This document shows, one piece after another, positions 32,954 through 46,956 of a DNA stretch of 64,000 bases. A program made the translations under genes and the position numbers. A model generated the notes under the pieces. The model saw only the letters and a list, made by a program, of their open reading frames with translations. It searched no databases and was not told where the DNA came from. How positions within the stretch are numbered: the stretch's first letter is position 1; every line of letters starts with the position of its first letter. This stretch comes from Unio delphinus (Eukaryota > Mollusca > Bivalvia > Unionida > Unionidae): assembly GCA_029339505.1 (NCBI GenBank), contig JAQISU010000025.1, forward strand, positions 753,001 to 817,000, given 5' to 3'.

Positions 32954-34113
32954 TAAAACTTGATGTAAATTTCTCTCCTGTTCAAGTTGAATTTTGAATC
33001 ACGAAAAGTGTCAGAATTGAGAAAATGCAGAGATTCTGTTACTTAAAACCAAGCATGTCTTATTGACCATGACGTAAGCGACTTTTAGAGCAAGCGGGAG
33101 AAAATACTTTTTATTCTGATTGGTCACGGTCAAATAAGGGGTGTGCTTTCACACGAAAATTCGTAGGACATAATATCGCACTAGCTAAAGCAGAATTTAG
33201 TCTTGAAAATTTCTCTGCCAAGAGAGGACCAGTGGTAGAATTATTTAGTAAAGGCTCCGGACGTTATTTTTAGAGAAGCACATCCGTTAAATCATAGTCC
33301 AGGAAAAAAACCGCCAAACTAAGGGAGACACACCAAAAACACAAAGGTACTGTCACAATTCCATGTATATTGTTGATGCAATTTATATGATGCTTGCCTA
33401 GTTTACAGGTCTTCATAATTCGTTTGATACATTTGTATAATTGATTTAATTTGATACATTTGTATAATAATGTGTTTTGTATTATGAATCGGAAGTTCTT
33501 CCATGAATTCATTTGATACATTTGTATAATAAAGTGTTTTTGAATTAGGAATTGGCATTCTTACCTCAATTCTTAGTTTAGAATGACGTAGTGTTAATTT
33601 ATGTCGTAAAAACACTATGCTGAGTTATGAATAGGAAGTGTTTCGTTAAGTCTTGAATTTATCGTCTGGGTTGCAGAATGATTATGTTCTAAGAATTTAA
33701 TGTATTTTATTTTATGCTCAGCAGTGAATTACTTGATTTTCTAGTTAAAATAATATTGATATTTCACTGCAGTGATTTCACTACAGGAACTACATTTTTG
33801 GGTCAGAACATACTTACCTCCCTTTTATTTTCTGTTAGTGAACTACTTTTTGTTATACATTGATGAATTACTTGTGGTTTTTTTCTTATTAATAATCACT
33901 GTCTGTTATCCTTGAAACTTGTAGTTTATTATTCTGGAAATAAAAGTTATTTTTTACCAATCTGATGTGGAACTAATTTTGTGCGCAGGTACACATAGAA
34001 CAACAGAACATGTACGGTAAACAGCTGACATTACCGTAAGAAATCTGCTCTTTCACTGTGTCACAAACTTGAGGTAGCCAACGTATGTGAGCATAAAATA
34101 AAAAGAATATTTG
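32952..34113. other. Non-coding with a small diverged repeat
   Basis: The phrase tttgatacatttgtataat occurs at about 33422, 33449 and 33508. No gene recognised. Confidence 0.6.
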
Positions 34114-34270
34114 CTTGAAACGAGTGAATAACGGATACATTTCATCTCTTGGATAAAAAAAAACTAGTATTTTCATACTCGATGAGTATAATCGATAATC
34201 GATAATGAGTATAATCGATATACTCGATAATCCACTCGATGAAATATATCCGTTATTCACTCGTTTCAAG
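34114..34270. mobile_element. Fold-back (hairpin) element
   Basis: cttgaaacgagtgaataacg + gatacatttcatc on the left is mirrored by gatgaaatatatccgttatt + cactcgtttcaag on the right, giving arms of about 33 bp with about one mismatch. The centre is made of tactcgat/gagtataatcgat repeats. No clear target duplication. Confidence 0.75.
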
Positions 34271-35306
34271 GAAGCATCCTTTATATATTAGTCAATGATT
34301 TACAAGAATACATGTGAATTCACCAAATTTTGATTTCATAGATGATTTAGCGACAGTGTATACAGTTTATATGCTGTGGAAATTAAGGCAGAGCCATAAT
34401 CCAACGCCTCGCTGTGTAGTACGTTAATGTATTAGGTCAAGGCAAAACGAATTAACAATTTGTTTAACTACATTCATTTGAGGACATGTGTAGTTAATTA
34501 CTAGCCGTAAAGTTGTTATCACTGATAGATATATCTGATTGTTCGAACCAGGAATAATGGACAGTCTCAACTGCAACCATTGTAACGAGAGACTTAGATT
34601 GTTTCAAATTTATTTTGAAAGGAAGAAAATAGCTTTTTTGGGAAGATCGTGAAGTTCCGGGAATAACGATGTAAACTTTGGAAAAAAAATCGGGAGAAAG
34701 GGAAATTGCAGTGTACGCATGATACAGTGGACAAGTCCGGAATCAAGCGGAAACATCCACGAGTGCAGAGTATCTAGAGATTGGACGAGACAGGGTCTTC
34801 TAGAAAAGCATTGAATTGAACAGTGAATGAGGATCAAGGGATAGCAAGTTATGAAAATCGAGCAAAGCATTGACTTTGATTGTACCACTCGATCCTATGA
34901 TGAGTTGAAACTATCAGTAATAGAACTGCTAATTTGTTTAAATCTATTTCAAATCTTATTGTAATTCGGTGAAAGTTGTATTTCTAAACAGTGTGTATTC
35001 CTAATGAAATGAAGTTTCATAATTGTGTATGTAATTGATTAAAGTGCTTATTTATCTTTACGGGGGCTCGGAGTTGTTTGTTCAGTATATCTGCTCAGTT
35101 TACCTTATCTGTTCTCATACTCGAACGGACAATAATATCGAGGGCGCTCATCTCTTAGATAACGAGTATTAAAAGGGAGTGGGTTAAAGTAATTATTATT
35201 ATATGTTGTACAATACCCCTTGACAAGTGGGACTTAACACTTACCCTTTGACAGGTGGGGCTTGTGCAATATTATCCGAATAACGCTCATAACCCGCGAG
35301 TAACCT

Positions 35307-35388
<82 letters not shown>

Positions 35389-37095
35389 GTGCATGAGTAG
35401 TAGCTAGAGAAATTTATTTTCTGCTTTAACGGATAAGATTCCACGCAGCAAAAGATAGCTGCATAGTTAGCAAATATGTTTCGAATTTTAATTTCGTACT
35501 TCAGACGTTTCTAGAAAAGAGGTCCAGGTCAAGTTCCCGTGTTAAAACATGAAATGCAAGCTCAAATTGAAAGTTTCCACAACTTAAGATGCTTGTAATA
35601 CAAGCTAGTTGGAGTCCTGTAACGTTATCGGAACTGACACCGCTTGTAACACGCTTACAGTCCTGGAACGTAATGAGAAAATGAACGGTTTGTAATACAG
35701 CTAAGAATTATCGAGCTTTCAAAACTTTCTTCAACTGGACTATCTTAGACTTGATTCACTGAATTTTATCCGCTCCGATTCTTTTTAGTGATCAGTATTG
35801 CTTTCGGTTTCGTAAAGTCACTATTTGTATATATAATTTCGTCTGCTGTTTGATAAATTAAAAACAAAACCGTCTACTTATTAATACATCAAACCTTACA
35901 TATCAACACAGATACATATAGTGACCTTATAAAACTGGAAAATCAAAGAAACGCAGGGAGTAAATACAATATATCATAATAACTTCTGTCTAACAGAAAG
36001 AATAGAAATGCTCTCCCTATATCACATCAGTTTTTGACGCTCAGTGCCAGGCCATGTCCATGGCGATCATGATGTCTTAAAGTCGTTGGAGTTTTTTGAA
36101 TTTCGTGACAGTGTTTCAAGATGATGAAAAATAATTGAATTTTAAAAATAAAGATGTAAATTCAATAATAAGAAGGTCAATGTTTTTAAGCTGATCCCAC
36201 ACTCGACACATTGATTTAGAACATGACCTTATATTGCGATAGTTGCATAATTATTCATCCCAAGTATTTTTTAATTAATTATTATATAATTATTTATCCC
36301 AAGTATGAGCAAAACCTATTAAGTGGTTAAGGAAATACATGGAAATTTATTTTAAAACCGCTTGAATCAAAGCCTTAACGCACACCTTATACTGTCATTG
36401 ACACAGAGCCTTAACGCACATCTTATACTGTCACTGACACAGAGGTCAAATAGGCGAGAGAATTTGTCGAAGAATGGATTGTCTTAGCTTCTTGGATTCG
36501 TTTCAAGTATAAACAAAAACCATTAAAAGGTTTCAGAAATATAAGCACATGAAACAAGAGACCCGCGTTGACATCAGGTTCAAGTGACAAACATCTGCCC
36601 TATAGCCCAATGCAGGAACAGTTACCAAGAAATCTGCGTCAGTAGGAGGCTTTCATTGTAAAGTCTTTCCTATGCTGTTAACTGTATATGCTATGAAAAC
36701 AACTGATGCAAGGTTTCTGAATATTTTGTATCGTCATTCAAAAGTTGATGGCACGTCATCATCAATTGTCCAATTATGCATGTAATTTTTGCCTGTATGG
36801 TTTCAGTGAAAAATGGTCGAATTCGGTTAAACAATTTTGGTGATGTCAATGAGAGGTTTAATATTTAAATATGTATCAGCATCAGTTATATAAACGTTAA
36901 ACCCCTTCTAGAGTACGATGCGTTCTGTCAATGTTTGTCAATTTCTGCTAAACGTTTTTTAATCAGACGTCGTTTTAACTTTGATCTCCATTTCCTGTAA
37001 CCGAGATTTTTATCAATGGATTTAGAAAATATGCGCAAATACAAAATCGAGTCAAAACTTTAATGAGATGCCGAAGACGGCGACGATGACGGTGA

Positions 37096-37158
<63 letters not shown>

Positions 37159-37601
37159 CATTGTGCAAAATGAGAATATATCCATCAAATGTTTTTGAAT
37201 TTCGAATTTAAAAAAAGCATTCACGTATTGTAGCACGTCTATTATACATTGTATCGCCTAACTGTACCAACTTTGTTTAAAGTCGAAATCCTATAGTTGA
37301 ACATCACATAAAAAGTTTTTTTTTAATTTACAGCTCCTGACACCATGTAGAAAAAAGTCATTTTCTCGGTAGAAAATGATTCAGGCATTCTGAAATATAT
37401 TGAGTATTTTACACCTCTTAATTAATATATAACATCTTTTGTCGCCTTCAAGATTAATACATTTACTTAATTAAAAAGTACTCATTTAACTGAATACATT
37501 TTTTTAAAAACTCAAATAAAGTGAAAATAACAGATAATATGGTATAATATCTGCTACATTCGTACGACACTGTTTTAGGGAGAGAAGCTGGATATGGCGT
37601 C
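34271..37601. other. Non-coding, with (TA)n(GT)n at 35310-35389 and (TA)n at 37098-37156
   Basis: No gene recognised. 35520-35650 and 37060-37210 align with the region downstream of gene A. Confidence 0.6.
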
Positions 37602-37684
37602 CTATTCAGAATATGGAGGCGGATTCTCCGTGGACGTGACAGTGGCGTGGTATTCAGTGGACACGTGGGTTCCATTTGATTCTC
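37602..37684 (-). CDS. Gene B exon 4: shortened C-terminus ending at PPPYSE
   Basis: The acceptor ccaaacag is identical to gene A. It starts [15 protein letters not shown] and stops at TAG 37602-37604, immediately after PPPYSE. In gene A the corresponding codon is AAG (Lys). Confidence 0.82.
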
Positions 37685-38063
37685 CTGTTTGGAAAAAATG
37701 GCATTATTATCATCTCGGTAACTGTTTTCCTTAAAAGAAATCGAATTGCTTGGCTCTCACTCTATCGATCGAATATAACAGTTTTCCATGCAAGATAAAG
37801 CATGTCCTAATAATTGCTTAAGGAAGCTGAAATTTATACGCTAATCTATTTGGCGTGAATTTAATATTACATTACTACTTAAAAACTCAGGAAGACGAAG
37901 AAGAAGATGACGAAGAATTGCTAGTACCATCAGCAACAGGCACATCTCATTAGGACCTGCATTCTCCACTGCTCAACAGTGTATTTAACAATACATTTGT
38001 GTTTGGAAACCAAAGTTAGAACAATAAACATTCAGATGCATATACCATTCAAAACGGTTTTCC

Positions 38064-38114
<51 letters not shown>

Positions 38115-41100
38115 TATAAAATAACAATAATAACATTATTATTATTGTTGTTATTATTATTATTGTTGTTATTATTAGTATTATTATTATTGATAATAAT
38201 GATATTTCTATTACAAAATTAGATAAGAAAAGATGCAAGAAAAAATGCCTCGCATACCTGTGTGGGGAGGTACAGAGTAGTTCGGCGGTGGATATTGTCC
38301 CTCACCGGTTGGATACATATATCCACTGTGTGGATACTGAGTGGCATACTGCTGATTTGGATAGTGGATCGGGTAGTTTCCAGATACTGGATAACTCTGT
38401 GCGAACAAGATAATCTGAGGAGGGGGTGTCATCACGTTGGTGCCGTATCCTGTCTGAGATGCCGGTGGATATCCTCCTGTTCGCTGCATAGGTTGGTCTG
38501 GTGATGAAACAACAAAAAAAACTTTCTGTAAACCTTTCTCTTTTTCTAAAACAATATTTTAATAAACACATTGTGAATCGTGTACTACATTCATGTACAA
38601 CGATAATGCCATTTACGTAGGCCCTACATATTGTTTGGAGGAAAAACGTATCGAAAAGAGTGTATTGTATTTCTCAGAGATAAATGAACAGTTGTAACAA
38701 CCCTCAAACCTCAGTATTTCCATCTAAACTTACTCCCCGATCCCAAGGTTCCTGCAGATTTAACAAAAACAAATTCCATGACTTTTCCAAAACTTTGCAA
38801 GGTATTGACAAATTCCATTACTTTTCAAGGCCCTTGAAATTTATTTTTTAAATTCCAAAATTTTTCCAGGATTCCATGACCCGCGGGAACACTGCCCGAT
38901 CCTTTTATGAAATCTCCACTATCCAAAAAAACAGACATTGAAGTGGTGATGGGGGTGGGTGCGAAAGAATAATTGTTACTTCTAAAGACAGCTCTGTCGC
39001 ATACAAAAAGAAAAAAAAACATAAAAGCAGCGTAGTCTTACTCGGCACTGAAACAGTAAATCACATAAAATATTTTACGCAATTTTTTTTCAAACATTCT
39101 CATTTTTCATATCAAATGAGCATTGCCAATGAAAAACTTTTCTTGACACTCTTGATTTCTACATTTTGGAAAAAATGTTTATTTGTTGAATAATTTATCC
39201 GTAAGTTTTTCGCTTATTTATTTACATACTTACTTGTAATAATCATGCCGTTCTCAGCATTTATTCTGTTAGCATCTTTTACTAGACAAGGTATTCGGAA
39301 TCCGTCAATTAACCATCCAATGCCGACAAGTCCAAATGTAAGGAAGTACAGAATTCCCCAAACAGGTCTGTTGAGATAGAAATGGTGAAGACCAAGGAAT
39401 CCGAGAGGAAACCACAAAACGTAAGCCTCATCTATGTACTTCCGGTTGTCTGGCCCGTTCTTGATAGCATTATTTGCCCTCTGCACTAGAATACAAACCC
39501 TGAACCAGTCCACAATCCATCCGACACCAAGCAAACCTAAGGTGAAGAAATATAAGACAGCAAATCCGATATTACCCAAGTAGATGTGATGTGATCCTAA
39601 CAGCCCAAGAGGACTGATCGTGAAAACACAGGCAGCTCCAACAGATTTAAGCCGTAATTCGCTTGGGTCACGGGAGTTGTGTTCTTCTACCAGAGATGGA
39701 ATTCGGAATAGGTCGATTAACCAGCCGATTCCAAACACTCCAAGAGTGAGAAAATATAGTACTCCAAGTCCTGGATTTTTCAGATAAAAGTGGTGAAATC
39801 CTGAAAAGATAAAATATGAAAATATGGAATTTTTTAAGCCAATTAGATTTATTTGAAATCTCTTTGAGTTTCTTACCCTATCGAGATAATGTAAACAATT
39901 TAATTACTACATGGAACATAATATGACTTTACTCCAAGAAACATATATTTAAAAAAAGAACTTTTTGTAGACAGCTACCCTTCATCTAACATAGTGTTTA
40001 ACATTCAATACCAATGCGAAGATGCTGCATATTCTATCAAATACTGAACATAAGAAATACGCGGCTCCGCTTCTGATCAGGCTATTGAAGCTGGTAACTC
40101 AAACAAAACTTAAGCATGTCAAAAGAAAAAGAATGTAAAGCACCACCTAAAACGTAGTCATCTCAAACACTATATAGCGTTTATTATGTTTATTATATGT
40201 GTCTGTGTTTCTCAGTATGAACATTTGCATGATCTTTGTTCTTGCAAACCTTAAAATCCATTCTAACTGTACATGTATTGAAAATGCCTGGTCCTTAACG
40301 TAAGCTAAAATATAAAATATGTGCAGTTTAATGGTTTAAATCTTTCGTAACTTATAGTGACCAGCGGGTGTGTCTATGTTAAACTACTGTTGACCAATCA
40401 ACAACATTAGACGAATGGATGGGGTGGAGGGGTGTAAGCCTCTCTTCGGGCATCATAATCAGCCGTATCTGAGACAAATGTGCTATATATCTGCCTCTGG
40501 TTGTATAGACCTTAACCAGACCTTTAATATGCGTAAAATCTCTTGAAGTCACGCGATAATCTCTTTAAACAAGATTACCATATAAACGACTGGATAGTGA
40601 TACCTCAAATGTAATACATTAAGCATGTGAGCCTATCTGTCACACGTTGCGGTTTAATTTTACTCAAAGCATCTGCTTTTTGCACCAATGACACAAAGTC
40701 AGCTAGAAAAAAAAAGAAAACTGCAACTCTCAAGTTTTGTTCAAGCCATGACCTGAAAGATGTACTTTATTAGAGTATCACTTCACTATACACTCCACAT
40801 GACCTTGTATGACCTCCACATGACTTCGTGTAATACGATGTAGTTTAAAGAATTTGTCACAAACTAGCACAAGATGATGAGAAGTTGAATTTAGTTCAAC
40901 CAAACTCTCGCATAACTCCGCTATCAAAGGGTTGTCGTGGGGCTAGCAACCCGACCCTGTAAAACCCAACTTGCTAAAAAAAAAACGCCGACAGAAGAAA
41001 AACCAGAAACTGAAAGCCTGAGGGAAGAAGGGTTTTCTACTAGAAGACTTATGACGCTATGTGGTGAAAGCTGCTAGCTCGCGAAAGCAAACTACCCTCC

Positions 41101-44100
41101 TATCAAACAGGAGTATTAACATCGCAACATGGAATGTGAGAACAATGTACGAGGCAGGAAAAACGGCACAGGTAGCAGCAGAGATGAGAAACTAATGCAT
41201 ATCCCTACTGGGCATAAGCGAGACGAGATGGATTCAATCTTGACAGAGAAAACTGATGACAGGAGAGATGCTACTGTATTCAGGATATGAGGACGAAAAT
41301 GCGCCTCATACACAAGGGGTTGGGCTCATGCTGTCGAAGCAAGCATATAATGCACTTATGGGAAGGGGAACCACATGGGTCCAGACTCCTCACTGCAACG
41401 TTTAGGACCAAGAAGAAAATTAAGATGAACGTCATACAGTGCTATGCATCAACAAATGACGGCAAAGAAAAAGATATGGACCAGTTTTACAACAGCTACA
41501 GAACATAGTAGAGAATTTCCCAGACAAAGACATCAACATCCTCATGGGTGTCTTCAATGCCAAAGTTGAATCAGACAACACAGGATATGAACAAGTCATG
41601 GGGATCCATGAACTAGGGGAGATGAACGAAAATGGAACGAGATTCGTAGACATTAGTGCACGGAACGACCAGGTCATCGGGATACCATCTTTTCCCACAA
41701 GAGAATCCACAAGAACACATGGATATCACCAGAACATTAAAAGAAATCAGATTGACCACATCTGCACAGAAAAAAAAGATCAGAAGATCCCTGCAAGATG
41801 TGAGGGTGAAGAGGGGAGCAGATATGGCATCTGACCACCACTTAGTTGTTGCAAGGCTGAAACATAAGCTGAAGAAGAACTGGATGGGCACAAAAGAGAG
41901 GAAAACAATGTATAACATCGGCCTGTTGAAAGATGCAAATACTAAAGAAGAATACAGGCTTACTCTTAACAAGTACCAAGTGCTACAAGAGCTGCATGAA
42001 GACGAGGTAGACAGCGTAAACAACAGATGGCAGAATGTTAAGGAGGCAGTAATATCAATATGCCAAGAAGTACTAGGTCCCATGAAGCACCAGCAGAAAT
42101 AATGGATATCAGCTAAAACATTGTGCAAAATCCAGGAGCGTAAACAGAAAAAAGCATCAATAATAGCAGTAAGACAAGAACTAAAAAAGTAAAGTTACAA
42201 AAAGAGTACACTGACGCCCACGGAGATGTGAAAAGAACCATCAAGATAGACAAGAGAAACTACCTTGAAGGACTGACAGCAGAGGCAGAAGAAGCGGCCG
42301 GAAGTGGAAACATGAAGAAGCTGTACGACATCACCAAGAAGCTGTTCGGCAAGTACAGCAAAACAGAGAGACCCGTAAAGGACAAGCAGGGAAAGACCAT
42401 ACCAAGGACAGAACGCCAAATAAATAGGCCAACACCATCAAATCCCCTAGAGACCTGCCCAGCTAACGCAGATCTCCACATAAGCTGTGACAATCCCACC
42501 TGAGACGAGATCAGGAAAGTCATCACCCAACTAAAAAACGGCAAGGCTGCTGAACCTGATGACATCCCAGCAGAAGCCCTTAGAGTAGACGTAGAGACTT
42601 CAGTGGAAATGCTATACCCTCTTTTTGTGAAGATATGGGAGGAAGAAGAAATACAAACTGACTGGAAGGAGGGACACCTCATCAAGATCCCAAAGAAAGG
42701 CGACCTCAGCAACTGCTCCAATTATAGAGGAATCACACTCTTGTCAGTACCAGGAAAAGTCTTCAACCGGGTCCTCTTGGAGAGGATGAAGGAGGCTGTC
42801 GACCCCACGTTACGAGATGAGCAGGCGGGCTTCCATCAAAACAGATCGTGTATGGACCAAATAGCTACTCGTCACATCATAGTTGAGTAATTGTTGGAGT
42901 GGAATTTTTTGCTCTACATCAACTTTGTCGATTATGAGAAGGCATTTGACAGCGTGGACCGAGAGACAATCTGGAAATTTCTTCGCCACTATGGTATTCC
43001 AACCAAGTTGGTGAACCTGATCAAGAACACTTACAACGGAATGTCCTGAAGATTCATTCATGCAGGACAGCACACAAACACCTTCCTAGTGCGGACTGGC
43101 GTCAGGCAATGCTGCTTGCTGTCACCATTTCTCTTCCTACTCGTCATCGATTGGATTATGACGACGACCATCAATGGGCGGACAAATGGGATCCAGTGGA
43201 CATTGTGGAGTCAACTTGAGGACCTGGACTTTGCCGATGATCTAGCGCTCTAGTCCCACAGTCAGCAGCAAATGCAGGACAAGACCGACATACTGGCAGC
43301 CACATCTGCACAGGTTGGCATCAACATCCACAATAAAAAGGCAAGGATAAGACCCTCAAGATCATTTATATCAGTAACAACCCAGTCACACTGCAGAGAA
43401 GTCCCCTGGAAGAGGTGGAGTCCTTCACGTACCTACGCAGCATTATCAACCTGCAGGGTGGCACAGACGGAGATGTCAAGGCAAGGATCAGAAAGGTAAG
43501 AGCAGCTTTCATACAGCTCTAGAACATCTGGAGCTCCAAACAAATTTTCTTGACTACCAAGATCAGACTGTTCAACTCCAGCGTGAAGTCAGTCCTACTG
43601 TATGGAGCAGAGACCTGAAGAACCACCAAGTCCACAGCAAAGAGAGTTCAGACCTTCATCAGCAGCTTCCTAAGAAGAATTATCCAGATCTGCTGGCCAG
43701 ACACCATCAGGAACAACAACCTGTGGCATAGAACCTCCCAGCTTCCGGTAGAGGATGAGATCGAGAAGAGAAGATGGGGTTCGATAGGACACACCCTACG
43801 TAAGCCGCCAACCAACATTACCAGACAGGCATTGAGTTGGAACCCTCAAGGCAAGAGGAGAAGGGGAAGACCAAGAAACACCTGGCGACGCGACCTTGAG
43901 GCGGACATCACTAAGATTGGTCACACCTGGAGTCAGCTTGAGGGGATGGCACAGGACAGAAGCCTCTGGCGATCTTTTTTGGGCGGTGTATACTCCTGCA
44001 GGTGTGATGGGCAAAACTAACTAAACTCTTGCATGAGATTTCCACCGCATAATTCCGGCAGATACAAAAACAATCTCGGGACATGTTCCAATCGGAGCAT

Positions 44101-44906
44101 CATGGGTCCTTACTATGAAAAATCTCGAACGAGTCGCTAAGGCAGCCATGTTTTATTTCCATTTCTGAAAGCCATTTATTAAGTCATCCCCTTTTCTACA
44201 TATTGATTTATTATCCTTACGCCAACAAGTTCATCAGACATGTATGTATATCAAGACTAACAAAATACATTTATTTCCAAAAGCTTGGCCCCTTTACTTT
44301 GATTCATTTGATTACCTGTTAAGGTTCTTGACTGCATATCAAACAAATTAAACTTCTTCGTAAAATATGTGTTAAAGGTGTTTTTGCAACAGGTAAAAAT
44401 TACTTATGATTATTGGAGTACTTCCGTTGTCAAGTAATTAGAGGTGAGTAGTTTTGCAAGAAGTCAAGCTCTTAAATTGCAGATGCAAATAAACCTAGCA
44501 CGTTGTGCGCAGTCACATGAGTGTCTAAATAAAAAAAGATCTTTTTTAAAAACCCAGGAATTTATTAAGTTTCCTTGATAAAGAACCTATCATCTTCCGA
44601 AACCCACCGTCATTATCCTTGTGCAACTAAAGTATTGATGTTTTCTTAAATAAAATTTTAAAAGTTACGTTCAATATACTACAATATGAATTTAGTCTAT
44701 ACACATTTTCCAACAATAGGTCGTAGGATTCTAAAATCAGTATTATGCGAATCTGATTGTGGAATGTGACGAGCGATGTTTCCGATAGTTGGCTGATATC
44801 AGTAAGGTCGCAATAAGCAACGTGAGAGTCTGGTTTAATAACACTTGGGGGGAAATTACACTTGGGACATTTTTCTTTGCAACTAAATGTCGAATATAAA
44901 ATTATA

Positions 44907-44996
<90 letters not shown>

Positions 44997-46728
44997 CGAG
45001 ATGAGATGTTGGTTGTGGTGGTAGTGATAGGAACAATCAGCAAAACTATCTGTCTGTAATTTATTGTCAAGCCTAGATGACGCTATGATAAAAGCATTAG
45101 GCTTGCACCTTTGAGGTCCCAGGTTTGATTGTTAGTTGATAAGGCTGAATCGGATGGGGGTTTCTAGAGTGTCCGGACACCCTCCCGCATGTAAGAAATA
45201 AAAAGGACACACGCAAACGTAGTCACTTTAAATTTCACCATCGTTATTTTCTTGCGTACGTTTTGGGGGGAATCATGCCAACTTTGAGTAAACAGACTTT
45301 TGCTTTGGTGCCCTTTCGAGAAATGTCAGGGCCCTTATTGAAGTTTTGAATGCAATCCCTTCTCCCAATGTCTGACCTGATCCGGCCCTGATAAATTGAA
45401 CTATAGGGTCATCAATGGCACTTGTCGAATGAAATACCTCTCTTTGACTCATTCAAGTAGCTGATTGCCTGATATTTACATCCGTTTTTGTCTTAAGCTT
45501 TGACAGTGAACAAACTCCTTCCAACTCGTAAATTTACTTTTTAGATTAATTTCTATGACAGCAGAATTTTAGAATTTTAAGACAAATTTTAGACCCAGGT
45601 AAACTAAAGGTATCCACCTGCTGAAAAATGTAGCTCTAGCTCAGTCTAGCAGGTATGTTAAAATTATATAGACAACCTAGGTATGTGACATCGAAGACCA
45701 GTCCATGGTCGGCCATTTTCCCTATATCAACTTAGGTATGTGACTGTCATCACCACTCAATGGTCAACCATTTTCCTCTTTATCAGTTTCTAGACCAGGT
45801 GTAATGCATATTACTGTTTTCTCAAACATGTCGAAGATGCAATACAATGCATACTGAGTAATTTGAAAGACATCGCCCAACCCACATAATGTAAAGTATT
45901 TATGTGCATCCTCCCAAAACAAAAAACAAAAAAATAAGTTGTTCAATTGGTATTGTGTGGGCCAACCGGGTTGCCCACCACGACCACAGCAACAAACCCC
46001 TTTTTTCCTGTGCACAATCCCCTCGTATCTAAAAATTACAAATATACACTATATAGATTGGGTCGGCATGACGTCACGAGCTTAGCTACCTACTTTCCGC
46101 CATATTACGGAGGTGAAAACAATTGCTTAGTAACAGCGTTAGTTATGTTCGATATTGCAAACCGTTTTTTGGACCCTCATCACCAGTGGTGTAATACTAA
46201 ATACAGAAGTGAGAGAACGCAATAAAAAAAGTGAGAGAACGTATGTTGAACAGATGTGGGGGGGGGGACAAAGGTGGGTGCAATAAATGTAACGAACGCA
46301 TAAAAAAGGAAGGATAATAGAACGTAGTTCCATCGTGTTCACACAGCACAACACCCCAATTCACAAAAGGTATCATAAATAAACCTTCAGTTTTGTAATA
46401 ATATACATTCATAATTGAATTATCTATATTCTTTTATCTTTACTATAACTTCCTTGTCGTATAGCCTTATTATTATTATAGCGGGAATCTAAATCACCAG
46501 TGTTGACACAATCCTTTTAAAAATAGAACATCATTCTTGTTCATGTGACCCGTCCCTATCTGGTGAGAATGACTAATAGTTTTATATAGGTCATCAGCAC
46601 TAATACAGATCCGTATATTATCGTACAGGTGAAAACGTGATATGTGTCTAAACGAAATGTTCCAGTAGTTTTCACATACATACATACATACATACATACA
46701 TACATACATACATACATACATACATAAT

Positions 46729-46785
<57 letters not shown>

Positions 46786-46894
46786 GTTTCAAAAATAATA
46801 TCAATATAAATAATAATAATATAATAATAATAAATTAATTTTTAAAATATAATATCAATAATAATAATAATAATAATAATGATTTAATTTTTAA

Positions 46895-46956
<62 letters not shown>

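Noticed and set aside
34420..35160. Possible solo LTR
   Set aside because: No convincing paired TG...CA ends, target duplication or primer-binding site could be identified.
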